DNA of 6,430 nt from Chloroflexota bacterium (GTDB taxonomy: Bacteria > Chloroflexota > Dehalococcoidia > Dehalococcoidales > RBG-16-60-22), in the NCBI GenBank assembly GCA_022574315.1, contig JACZSH010000084.1:1-6430 (forward strand). Reading direction: 5' to 3'. The position numbers were made by a program, and so were the translations under genes. The notes below the pieces were generated by a model. It was not told the DNA's origin and did no database searches. It was given only the letters and a program-made list of their open reading frames with translations. This document shows positions 1 through 5,960 of the stretch, one piece after another; position 1 is the first letter of the stretch; each line of letters opens with the position of its first letter.

Positions 1-153
1 GGCTACTCGGATATCATCCCCGCCAGCCACGCCCACCACATCTTCGCCCGTGATGACCTGCTCGCCCACTGCCGGCAGCAGCAAATCGACTGCTTCCCCT
101 TTGACGACCTCCACGATGTGGTGAGGGGACTAAAGCAATTATCCGCCGTCTAA
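1..153 (+). CDS. HAD-IB family phosphatase (MtnX / phosphoserine phosphatase-like), C-terminal fragment
   Basis: Frame 1 is open from the first base to a TAA at 151-153, giving 50 residues with no start, so the gene begins left of the window. It opens with GYSDIIPASHA, which matches the end of the HAD motif IV region (usually GDGxSD, the Mg2+-binding aspartate being residue 4 here). This is followed by IFARDDLLAHC and a CFPFDDLHDV segment, the usual closing pattern of MtnX-like HAD-IB phosphatases (FAR-d-L-eyC ... ipF-dF-dv). Members hydrolyse small phosphomonoesters in the cytosol, for example the methionine-salvage intermediate or phosphoserine; the true substrate cannot be told from this fragment. 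The gene converges on the PQQ-type dehydrogenase with only 9 nt between the two stop codons. I see no terminator hairpin there. Confidence 0.75.
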   Translation, partial: GYSDIIPASHAHHIFARDDLLAHCRQQQIDCFPFDDLHDVVRGLKQLSAV

Positions 154-162
154 CGAGTCCAC

Positions 163-1296
163 TCACAGTTTCCCGGGGTCTATCCGGATAATCTGGTCGT
201 CATCGGCGGTGGGTACTCCGCGGCCGTCCCGGTTGCTGGTCAGCAGGTAGAGAAAGGTGTCCGGGCCGGTGACCACTGCCCGTATCCGGCCGAAGTTCCG
301 CTCCAGGTGCCTCCGCAGTGTGACCGTGCCGTCTTTCATTACCGCCTCGAACAGGCTCTGACTCCGCAGTCCGGCAAAGAATATGGAACCCCCCGCAAAA
401 GCCGCCCCGGAAGGCGCCCATGTCTCGCTGCCGCTCTGAATCACCGGCGCCTCCAACCCGGCGGCCGTTTCCTCACCGCGGATAACCGGCCAGCCGTAGT
501 TCTTACCCGGCTCAATCAGGTTCAGTTCATCTGTCGCCGCGGCGCCGTGCTCGGTCGCCCACAACCTCCCCCCACTATCCCAGGCCAGCCCTTGCGGGTT
601 GCGGTGCCCTGAAGAATAGACCGGCGAGCCGGGGAAAGGATTATCCGCCGGAACAGTGCCGTCGTCGTTCAATCGTAAAATTTTCCCGGACAGAGAGTCC
701 GGGTCCTGGGCTGAATCGGGTACCTGGGCATCACCGGTAGTGATATAGAGCCGTCCGTCCGGGCCGAACTTTATCCGCCCCCCGTTGTGGTTACTGGCGC
801 CGGGAATACCACCGATAATTATCTCCGGCTCTACCAGCCTCCGGCCCTGCATTTTGAACCTGACCACCCGGTTCAGCAGCCCCCCACCTTCTTCATAGGT
901 ATGATAAACGTAGATGAACTGGTTACCAGCAAAAGCGGGGTGCACCGCAATACCCAGCAAACCGCCTTCTCCCCGGTGGGCAACCCCGGTCATGGTCAGG
1001 AGAGGTTCCGGCAGCAGGCCTTCCCGGACATCGATAAGCCTCACCCTGCCCGGTCGCTCGGTAAATACGAGGCTGCCGTCGGGCAGGAAATCGAGTGCCC
1101 ACGGGATTTCCAGATTCACCGCCACTGATGTCGCCAGCGTCCCACCAGCGCCGGAATCCGCCGGCGGCAGGGCGGTCACCCGTTGCGACCTGAAATTCCA
1201 CCAGACCAGGCCGGACAGGACGACAATGACAATGGCGGCAATAACGAGAATAGACGTCGTTTTCTTACCGGTAATTTTCATGCCTCTTCGCCCCAT
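163..1296 (-). CDS. PQQ-dependent sugar (aldose) dehydrogenase, glucose/sorbosone dehydrogenase family, membrane-anchored
   Basis: This is a 377-residue protein of the soluble GDH / YliI (Asd) family: six-bladed beta-propellers that use PQQ and Ca2+ to oxidise aldoses or related alcohols outside the cytoplasm. Residues 15-33 form one hydrophobic segment after a basic start, so it is an uncleaved anchor or signal peptide. Family motifs appear in order: GEGGLLGIAVHP (109-120), SNHNGGRIKFGPDG (168-181) with the likely catalytic base His170, the SGHRNPQGLAWD block (229-240) with the conserved Arg232, ATEHG (247-251), NYGWP (266-270), and a C-terminal FGRIRAVVTGPDTFLY. An alternative start at Met6 (codon 1279-1281) is also plausible; GGTGAGGGTGG precedes Met1 and GAAGAGGC precedes Met6. 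It lies 31 nt after the FmdB-type gene, probably co-transcribed. Substrate is unknown, and the window has no PQQ biosynthesis genes, so cofactor supply is open. Confidence 0.88.
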   Translation of the reverse strand: MGRRGMKITGKKTTSILVIAAIVIVVLSGLVWWNFRSQRVTALPPADSGAGGTLATSVAVNLEIPWALDFLPDGSLVFTERPGRVRLIDVREGLLPEPLLTMTGVAHRGEGGLLGIAVHPAFAGNQFIYVYHTYEEGGGLLNRVVRFKMQGRRLVEPEIIIGGIPGASNHNGGRIKFGPDGRLYITTGDAQVPDSAQDPDSLSGKILRLNDDGTVPADNPFPGSPVYSSGHRNPQGLAWDSGGRLWATEHGAAATDELNLIEPGKNYGWPVIRGEETAAGLEAPVIQSGSETWAPSGAAFAGGSIFFAGLRSQSLFEAVMKDGTVTLRRHLERNFGRIRAVVTGPDTFLYLLTSNRDGRGVPTADDDQIIRIDPGKL

Positions 1297-1327
1297 CCAC
1301 CCTCACCAGCACAGCCACGCTTCCCGG

Positions 1328-1564
1328 TCAGGAACTGCAGGTGCTGCAGCTGGTAGCGCTACAGCCGCCGCAGGCATTGCCCGTTCCGGCCACGGAGGTG
1401 ACCAGGCCGGAATCGTCCCTGGAAAACACGGCGCAGGCGGAGACGGTTCGCGCCGCGATTTGTTCGCAACGCGGGCAGACCGCCGCGTCATCAGCCTGGC
1501 GGAAAGAGCGTAACAGCTCGAATTTTGTCGCGCACCCCGGGCAAACATACTCGTAAATCGGCAT
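1328..1564 (-). CDS. FmdB-family zinc ribbon protein
   Basis: This is a 78-residue protein beginning MPIYEYVCPGC, the hallmark N-terminus of the FmdB / CxxC_CxxC_SSSS putative regulatory family. I chose the start at 1562-1564 rather than the in-frame ATG 48 nt upstream, because the family begins with MPIYEY and a GGGAG Shine-Dalgarno (1572-1576) sits 7 nt before it. The zinc knuckle is Cys8-x2-Cys11 with Cys30-x2-Cys33. After a short linker the protein ends in a Cys-rich tail, ACGGCSATSCSTCSS (64-78), with four more cysteines as CxxC pairs. FmdB was named from a methylotroph formamidase locus where it was proposed to act as a regulator; the biochemical role of most members is unknown. Here it is followed by the PQQ dehydrogenase. 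A promoter-like sequence directly upstream suggests the two form a unit. Confidence 0.85.
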   Translation of the reverse strand: MPIYEYVCPGCATKFELLRSFRQADDAAVCPRCEQIAARTVSACAVFSRDDSGLVTSVAGTGNACGGCSATSCSTCSS

Positions 1565-1583
1565 TACTTTTCTCCCGCCTTTT

Positions 1584-1612
1584 ATTTTAAGCTTTTCCCG
1601 GCGCCGAATCAA
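1584..1612 (-). promoter_or_regulatory. Candidate sigma-70-type promoter for the FmdB-type gene and PQQ dehydrogenase
   Basis: On the minus strand a TTGATT box (1607-1612) and a TAAAAT box (1584-1589) are separated by exactly 17 nt. These match the -35 and -10 consensus at 4 of 6 and 5 of 6 positions. Transcription would begin near 1577, just upstream of the GGGAG ribosome binding site at 1572-1576, giving a very short leader. The 109-nt gap is the longest in the minus-strand gene run, which fits an internal transcription start. Based only on pattern matching. Confidence 0.4.
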
Positions 1613-1673
1613 ACCCGGAAGGCTCTTTATGGCAGTTTCCTTCCCTGCTATCTTCCGGCTTTATTAGCTAACC

Positions 1674-2453
1674 TCACCCCTGGCCATAGCTCAGGTACAT
1701 GCCAATGGCGCCGCAGGCCGCCACGTTCAGCGATTCCGCCTTTTCCCGGGCGATGGCTATCCTTACCCGGCAATCGGACGCCTCCAGCACCGCCTCGGAA
1801 AGGCCGGCGGTTTCGTTACCCAGCGCCAGCAGCAGTTTACCCCGGTTCTGAAGAATTGACGGTTCCGCTTCGCCGTCAAGATCGGTCGCCACCATGAAAA
1901 ACCCGCTTTTTCTCAGCTTCTCCGCCAGTGCCAGGTAGCGGCTGGTCCTTCTCAGCCATACCGATAATACCGACCCTGCTGTCGACTGCACGCATTTCGG
2001 CGATAGCGGGTCGGCGCATTTCTGGCTCAGGATAACTCCGGAGAAATCAAAAGCCGCCGCCGTGCGGATAAGGGTGCCCACATTCCCCGGGTCCTGCACG
2101 TCTTCCAGCAGCAGTACCCTGGCGCCGGTATTCTCCGGTAATCGGTCGGTGTACGTGTCCGCCGGCGCTCGTACCACGGCCAGGGCTCCCTGCGGCGTCC
2201 GGGTGGAGCCGAGTGGGCGTAGTTGGCTATCGGTAACCACCCGCACCGGAAAAGCGCCGTAAGCCGGGCTCAACTCCGCCACGGCTATTATCTCGATTAT
2301 TTCCCGGGGAGAGCTGTCGATGAGCTGTTTTATGGCTCTCTCCCCCTCTACCAGGAATGCCCCGGCTTCCAGCCGTCCTCTGGCGGTGGCCAGTTTCCGG
2401 TACCACTTGAGGGGTCTGAGCGGCGCTGTGCCGCCCTCCGCTATCTGCGGCAT
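1674..2453 (-). CDS. TrmH/SpoU-family RNA 2'-O-ribose methyltransferase
   Basis: This 259-residue protein is a SPOUT-class SAM-dependent methyltransferase that 2'-O-methylates a nucleotide in rRNA or tRNA in the cytoplasm. The N-terminal substrate-binding part (about 15-95) carries FLVEGERAIKQLI, typical of the SpoU substrate-binding domain. The catalytic trefoil-knot domain (about 110-259) shows all three motifs: motif 1 LLLEDVQDPGNVGTLIRTA (114-132, with Asn124 and Arg130), motif 2 LALGNETAGLSE (209-220), and motif 3 RIAIAREKAESLNVAACGA (231-249, SLN at 241-243). Length is normal for the RlmB/TrmH group 3. The start at 2451-2453 is supported by GGGGAGG (2459-2465), 5 nt upstream. The exact nucleotide target cannot be assigned from sequence; an RlmB-like 23S rRNA target is a reasonable guess only. 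It follows the small zinc ribbon gene after 83 nt. Confidence 0.9.
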   Translation of the reverse strand: MPQIAEGGTAPLRPLKWYRKLATARGRLEAGAFLVEGERAIKQLIDSSPREIIEIIAVAELSPAYGAFPVRVVTDSQLRPLGSTRTPQGALAVVRAPADTYTDRLPENTGARVLLLEDVQDPGNVGTLIRTAAAFDFSGVILSQKCADPLSPKCVQSTAGSVLSVWLRRTSRYLALAEKLRKSGFFMVATDLDGEAEPSILQNRGKLLLALGNETAGLSEAVLEASDCRVRIAIAREKAESLNVAACGAIGMYLSYGQG

Positions 2454-2536
2454 ATCACCCTCCCCTTTTTCCGGCTGTGCCCGGCTGATGGACTACCCTG
2501 AAACAAGGCATGAAACGAGTCCCCGAAGCCATACGG

Positions 2537-2752
2537 TTACCACCGGAACAGCCGTTTCCACCAGGGGACTTTTTCGCTGACGCCCTTGATGACAAAGATA
2601 TATTCGCACCTTCCGCAGCGCCAGGTCATGAACTGCTGGTTGTAATACGTATCGGCGCTGCCGCAGCGGGGACAGGTTGACCTTATCTTCCGCGCCGTGT
2701 CTTTGTCCAGGTTCTTCCAGTATCCTTCATACCACCCGGGTCGAGATGGCAT
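2537..2752 (-). CDS. Small zinc ribbon protein of unknown function (71 aa)
   Basis: I do not recognise a named family. The 71-residue protein has two CxxC knuckles, CPRC (Cys27/Cys30) and CGRC (Cys46/Cys49), spaced 15 residues apart, forming a classic four-cysteine zinc ribbon. The intervening stretch TYYNQQFMTWR is aromatic, like ribbons that touch nucleic acid. The N-terminus WYEGYWKNLDKD and the C-terminus WWKRLFRW are rich in Trp and basic residues, which could bind RNA, DNA or a membrane face. Translation is clearly real: AAGGAGG (2758-2764) lies 5 nt before the ATG, the strongest ribosome binding site in the window. It sits 27 nt after the flavodoxin remnant, in the uvrC-led gene run. 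No enzyme motif is present; an adaptor or nucleic-acid-binding role is inference only. Confidence 0.72.
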   Translation of the reverse strand: MPSRPGWYEGYWKNLDKDTARKIRSTCPRCGSADTYYNQQFMTWRCGRCEYIFVIKGVSEKVPWWKRLFRW

Positions 2753-2779
2753 GGTAGCCTCCTTCGGTATCCTGCCGGT

Positions 2780-2887
2780 TTACGTCTTTATCTCCCCGGA
2801 AACCGCCTCCATCCCTTCGGCAATCGCCTCGGCAACCAGCCGCGTATTGCCGTATTTAGATTCGTAGACAATAACCGCTTTCCCCAC
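2780..2887 (-). pseudogene. Truncated flavodoxin: 35-codon N-terminal remnant or micro-protein
   Basis: A GTG start at 2885-2887, with GGGAGG (2895-2900) 7 nt upstream, opens a 35-codon frame ending in TAA at 2780-2782. The product begins MGKAVIVYESKYGNTRLVAE. This is the first beta strand, the FMN-phosphate-binding loop (S/T-x-Y-GNT, here SKYGNT at 10-15) and the first helix of a flavodoxin. Full flavodoxins run about 140-170 residues, so everything after the first beta-loop-alpha unit is missing. The sequence after the stop does not continue a flavodoxin in any frame and soon becomes the next gene's ribosome binding site. The likeliest story is a deletion that removed the rest of an electron-transfer gene. 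Because the start signals are intact and it lies in the gene run (18 nt after the GTPase, 27 nt before the zinc ribbon gene), it is probably still translated. Confidence 0.7.
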
Positions 2888-2905
2888 CGGTCTACCTCCC
2901 TCAGG

Positions 2906-3880
2906 TTACATGTGCAGCTCTATCACGTCTCCGTCCTCCAGGACGTGGTCTCGCTTCACCATTATACCATCGTGCTTCCCGGAACCCCACACCCGGGCGT
3001 ACTTCAGCCGGGCGCGGAAGTCCTTGTGCACTGACTCGGCGGCGTCCGCCATGGTATCTCCCGTCCCCAGGATTATCGGGTCGGCAAAGTCCGGTTTCTC
3101 CCCCGGCGCCTTGGTATAGACGCGGAGAATAGCCAGCATATCGTAGATTCGCCGCCGCAATTCCTCCAGGCCGGTATTTTTTGCTGCCGAGACAGCCATC
3201 ATCGGCAGGTGCGCCCCGTACCGCGCCTGCAGCTGGTCGTAGTTTTGCCTGGCGCCGTCTTTATCCAGCTTGTTGCCGATAATAATCGCCTTCTTCCGGC
3301 TCAGGACTACTTCCGGGTCGCTCTTAGCCTCGCCAATCCCGATTCGCATATTTTCCAGTTGCGAGATGATTTCTGCCATCTGGACCAGCGGTGCCTCGCT
3401 CAAGTCCACCATTACCAGCAGCGCATCCGCCCGCTTGAGTATCGGCGGCAGCCACCACTCGATAGCCTGCGGCACCAGGGGCGGCGTGTCAATCAACTGT
3501 ATCTTGATATTTTCAAACTCCATCATCGCCGGACTGGCCGCGTAGGTGGTGAAGGCATAGTCAGCCACCGCCGGCGAAGCGTTGGTGATACTGGCGACAA
3601 GCTGTGATTTTCCAGCGTTAGGCAACCCGACAATCGCCACCTGGCCCGCCCCTTCCCTCTCTATTATCATTGATGCCCGCTGCCCGCCGCTCTTCTTGGC
3701 GGCCAACTGCGTCAGCTTGGCAATTCGGCTCCTCAACTCGGCGCGGAGGTGGTCCGTCCCCTTGTGCTTGGGCATAATCGCCAGCATTTCTTCGAGGCCG
3801 GCTATTTTTTCGGTCGGGCTTTTCGCCGCCCGGAAATTCTTTTCCGCTTCGAAATACTGCGGTGGTAAGTTGGCCGGCAC
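2906..3880 (-). CDS. Obg/DRG-like GTPase with C-terminal TGS domain
   Basis: This 324-residue cytosolic GTPase has G1 GLPNAGKS (85-92), a switch I segment FTTYAASP (110-117), G3 DTPP (131-134), G4 NKLD (203-206) and G5 SAAK (231-234). The first 70 residues form a charged helical region as in DRG proteins. From about 250 to the end there is a TGS domain closing with KYARVWGSGKHDG and VLEDGDVIELHM. DRG/Obg-type GTPases act around the ribosome or its RNA; the client of this bacterial branch is not established. G3 reads DTPP instead of the usual DxxG. The start is GTG (3878-3880), directly after the uvrC stop with no spacer; its Shine-Dalgarno AAAGGAG (3890-3896) lies inside the uvrC 3' end. Length and motif order look complete. 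Confidence 0.88.
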   Translation of the reverse strand: MPANLPPQYFEAEKNFRAAKSPTEKIAGLEEMLAIMPKHKGTDHLRAELRSRIAKLTQLAAKKSGGQRASMIIEREGAGQVAIVGLPNAGKSQLVASITNASPAVADYAFTTYAASPAMMEFENIKIQLIDTPPLVPQAIEWWLPPILKRADALLVMVDLSEAPLVQMAEIISQLENMRIGIGEAKSDPEVVLSRKKAIIIGNKLDKDGARQNYDQLQARYGAHLPMMAVSAAKNTGLEELRRRIYDMLAILRVYTKAPGEKPDFADPIILGTGDTMADAAESVHKDFRARLKYARVWGSGKHDGIMVKRDHVLEDGDVIELHM

Positions 3881-3896
3881 TTATAAAGACTCCTTT
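3881..3896 (-). promoter_or_regulatory. Ribosome binding site inside the uvrC 3' end (coupling uvrC to the GTPase)
   Basis: Reading the minus strand, AAAGGAG (3890-3896) is the last part of uvrC coding sequence. The uvrC TAA follows at 3881-3883, and the GTG start of the GTPase gene is the very next codon (3878-3880). The spacing of 9 nt from the site to GTG is workable. This arrangement implies that ribosomes ending uvrC can restart on the GTPase, and it decides the GTG as the start codon. Confidence 0.65.
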
Positions 3897-5719
3897 ACTT
3901 TCCTCGCCAGGCTTTCCGTCATCCCCCCCACCGCTGCCAGCTCCGCCACTCCTGCCTCCCTGACCGCCCGCACCGAGCCGAATACCTTCAGCAGGGCCTG
4001 TCTCCGTTTTGGCCCGATGCCCGGCACCTCGTCGAAAGCGGAGGCAAAAGTCCGCCGCCGGTGCACCTTCTTAAAGTAGGCCAGAGCAAACCGGTGCGCC
4101 TCGTCACGCAGGCGTTCCAGCAGTTGCAGTCCCGGCGAGCTGCGGGCTAAAACGATTGGCCTCACCCTCCCCGGCAGAAATATTTCCTCGTTCTCTTTGG
4201 CGATACTGGCCACCGGTACCGAAGTCACCCCGAGCGCCGCCATGGCCGCCAGCGCCGCGTTGAGTTGTCCTTTTCCGCCGTCAATCAATATCAGGTCGGG
4301 TATGATTGCCCAGCCGTCCGCCGCCCCCTTTTCCCGGGCGGTACGCTTGAACCGCCGCCCGATTACTTCCCGCAGCATGGCGTAATCGTCGACTCCGGAT
4401 ACCGTCTTGATGCCAAAACGCCGGTAGTGGGCCGGTTTCGACTTTCCATTTTCAAAGACCACCATGCTCCCCACCGCCGCCTGACCCTGTATATTCGAGA
4501 TATCGTAGGCTTCCATCCGTACCGGCAGGCCCGGCAGCCCGAGTTCCTTTTCAATCTCTGCCAGTGCCGCTTCCAGCACTTTAGGTCGGGTCAGCTGCTT
4601 TATCTTGAGTTGCTCCAGGCCGTACCGGGCGTTCTCGGCCACGATGTCGATCAGCTGCTTCTTGGCGCCGCGGCGGGGTGTCTGGATAATGACCCGCCCG
4701 CTTCTCTTGCCCTGCAGCCATTCTTTGATTACCCCGGCATCTTCCACCGGGTACTGGAGCAGTAGCCGCGGTGGAACATAGGGGCTGGCGCTGTAAAACT
4801 GCTGGATGAAATTAGCCATAATCCGGGAGGGCGTCTCCTGCTGGGTGCCCCGCAGCACAAAGCTCTCCCGGCCTATTAGCTTATTGTTCCGCACCAGGAA
4901 TATCTGTACGTAAGCCTGGTCCTTGTCCTGGGCAAAAGCGATGGCGTCCTGCTCTCCCCTGACGGTGGCGGCTATCTTTTGCCCCTCGATTACCTCGCGT
5001 AACGACTGTACCTGGTCCCGGAGCCGGGCTGCCCTCTCGAAGTCCAGGGTTTCCGCCGCCCGGTTCATTTGACGCTCAAGCTCCCGTATTATCCTTTCCT
5101 GCTTGCCTTCGAGAAAGAGGATTACCTCTTTTATCACCTGGCCGTATTCACGGCGGTTTACCTCACCGGTGCAGGGGGCCACGCAGCGTCCCAGGTGGTA
5201 TTCCAGGCAGGCGCGCGCATCGGTGCCGGTGATTTTCCGGGTGCAGTTGCGGAACGGGAAAATCCGCCTGATGACTTTCAGCGTCTGCTTCACCGACTTG
5301 GCGCTGGCGAAGGGCCCGAAGTAACGTGCCCCGTCCGGCTCCAGCCGCCGCGTGCTGTATATCCGCGGCCATTCTTCGGTGGTACTTATCTTCAGGTAAG
5401 GAAAAGTCTTATCGTCCTTGAGGTTGACATTGTACCGGGGGTGGTACCTTTTAATCAGGGTCGCTTCCAGGATGAGCGCCTCCTGCTCCGAAGCGGTCAC
5501 GTAAAAATCAATGTCCGCCACCAGGGCCACCATATTCTCTATTTTCGGTGTCAGTTTCTGTCCGCCGCCGAAATACGACCTCACCCGGTGATACAGGTTG
5601 GCCGCCTTGCCCACGTACAGGATATTGCCCCCGGCGTCACGCATCTGGTAAACCCCCGGGCTGGCCGGTATCCGGTTCAGCTGCTCCGCTATCGGGCTAT
5701 CCGCCAGTTTTACGCTCAT
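3881..5719 (-). CDS. uvrC: UvrABC system protein C (excinuclease ABC subunit C)
   Basis: This is a full-length 612-residue UvrC, the dual-incision nuclease of bacterial nucleotide excision repair, working with UvrA and UvrB. The GIY-YIG domain (about 17-100) makes the 3' cut: PGVYQM (21-26), ILYVGKAANL (33-42), SEQEALILEA (77-86). Four cysteines, Cys159, Cys171, Cys179 and Cys183, match the conserved set reported to hold an Fe-S cluster in UvrC. The UVR domain (about 203-240, AAETLDFERAARLRDQVQSL) binds UvrB. The RNase H-like C-terminal nuclease, making the 5' cut, has DISNIQG (406-412), LIDGGKGQL (478-486) and RDEAHRFA (538-545), supplying Asp406, Asp480 and His542. A tandem helix-hairpin-helix (about 563-612, VPGIGPKRRQAL) binds DNA. 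AGAGAGG precedes the ATG by 5 nt, with a promoter candidate directly upstream. It leads the minus-strand gene run and shows no missing motif. Confidence 0.97.
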   Translation of the reverse strand: MSVKLADSPIAEQLNRIPASPGVYQMRDAGGNILYVGKAANLYHRVRSYFGGGQKLTPKIENMVALVADIDFYVTASEQEALILEATLIKRYHPRYNVNLKDDKTFPYLKISTTEEWPRIYSTRRLEPDGARYFGPFASAKSVKQTLKVIRRIFPFRNCTRKITGTDARACLEYHLGRCVAPCTGEVNRREYGQVIKEVILFLEGKQERIIRELERQMNRAAETLDFERAARLRDQVQSLREVIEGQKIAATVRGEQDAIAFAQDKDQAYVQIFLVRNNKLIGRESFVLRGTQQETPSRIMANFIQQFYSASPYVPPRLLLQYPVEDAGVIKEWLQGKRSGRVIIQTPRRGAKKQLIDIVAENARYGLEQLKIKQLTRPKVLEAALAEIEKELGLPGLPVRMEAYDISNIQGQAAVGSMVVFENGKSKPAHYRRFGIKTVSGVDDYAMLREVIGRRFKRTAREKGAADGWAIIPDLILIDGGKGQLNAALAAMAALGVTSVPVASIAKENEEIFLPGRVRPIVLARSSPGLQLLERLRDEAHRFALAYFKKVHRRRTFASAFDEVPGIGPKRRQALLKVFGSVRAVREAGVAELAAVGGMTESLARKVKESL

Positions 5720-5734
5720 GCTGCCTCTCTGATT

Positions 5735-5762
5735 ATTCTAGCACAGCCCGCGGAACGGACAA
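5735..5762 (-). promoter_or_regulatory. Candidate promoter of the uvrC gene run
   Basis: On the minus strand TTGTCC (5757-5762) and TAGAAT (5735-5740) are 16 nt apart. The -10 box matches TATAAT at 5 of 6 positions and has a TGTGC just before it, close to an extended -10. Transcription would begin near 5728, giving a leader of roughly ten bases that still contains the AGAGAGG ribosome binding site. No SOS (LexA) operator is evident nearby. Confidence 0.45.
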
Positions 5763-5837
5763 AACGTTGACCCACCACGCCCTGAGGCGGGGCCCGCAGA
5801 GAGCCGACTGATAAAAATTTAATCTCTGTACCCTTTT

Positions 5838-5847
5838 TTGCCGGCAA
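5838..5847. repeat. 10-bp perfect palindrome TTGCCGGCAA
   Basis: TTGCCGGCAA is its own reverse complement and sits in the AT-rich gap between uvrC and the plus-strand start at 5938. It is also flanked by a looser TTTTGC (5836-5841) / GCAAAA (5854-5859) pair. Such a dyad could be a repressor or activator site for either divergent gene. A palindrome of this length can also arise by chance, so no function is claimed. Confidence 0.3.
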
Positions 5848-5888
5848 TATTATGCAAAACTGTTTACATTATGTTAAAATACTATTGC

Positions 5889-5907
5889 GGGCGGAAAAGT
5901 TCCGCCC
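5889..5907. promoter_or_regulatory. Perfect inverted repeat (8-bp arms, 3-base centre) upstream of the plus-strand start
   Basis: GGGCGGAA (5889-5896) and TTCCGCCC (5900-5907) are exact reverse complements around AAG. As DNA it is a 19-bp operator-like dyad; as RNA it is a stable stem with a tight loop. No T-run follows on either strand, so it does not look like an intrinsic terminator. It ends 17 nt before the Shine-Dalgarno GGGAGGAGG (5925-5933) of the broken plus-strand gene, so control of that gene is the natural guess. Confidence 0.5.
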
Positions 5908-5937
5908 CGACAATAAATAATTCAGGGAGGAGGCGTG

Positions 5938-5960
5938 ATGAAAGAAGAAATTAAAAGCTT
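5938..5960. other. Putative junction between two unrelated sequences (HindIII site at 5955-5960)
   Basis: Left of this point the sequence is GC-rich with strong Shine-Dalgarno sites at every gene. Right of it the DNA is AT-richer, a plus-strand gene is cut after a few codons, a minus-strand glycosyltransferase fragment ends abruptly, and the next gene (xseA) lacks a Shine-Dalgarno. AAGCTT at 5955-5960 lies at the switch, compatible with joining at a HindIII site, though two other AAGCTT sites occur in the window (1589-1594 and 6144-6149). No terminal inverted repeats or transposase are visible, so a mobile element boundary is not supported. The exact breakpoint cannot be fixed from one sequence. 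Confidence 0.5.

Noticed and set aside
1615..1658. Inverted repeat CCGGAAG / CTTCCGG with an inner GCAG / CTGC stem between the methyltransferase and the FmdB-type gene, as a terminator
   Set aside because: The loop is long and interrupted, and on the minus strand only GGGTTTGATT follows, not a T-run. It may be a weak RNA structure but I cannot support an intrinsic terminator.
3582..4079. Plus-strand open frame (165 codons) spanning the GTPase and uvrC ends
   Set aside because: It is antisense to two well-supported genes, of low-complexity Ser/Ala/Pro composition, with no motif.
5751..5770. Possible LexA/SOS operator upstream of uvrC (GAAC ... GTTG)
   Set aside because: The half-sites are too far apart for the Gram-positive GAAC-N4-GTTC box and do not fit the E. 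coli CTG-N10-CAG form.
5069..5770. Long plus-strand open frame (233 codons) opposite the 5' half of uvrC
   Set aside because: It lies almost entirely antisense to a complete, motif-rich uvrC, has no recognisable domains, and is explained by GC-rich codon use on the other strand.
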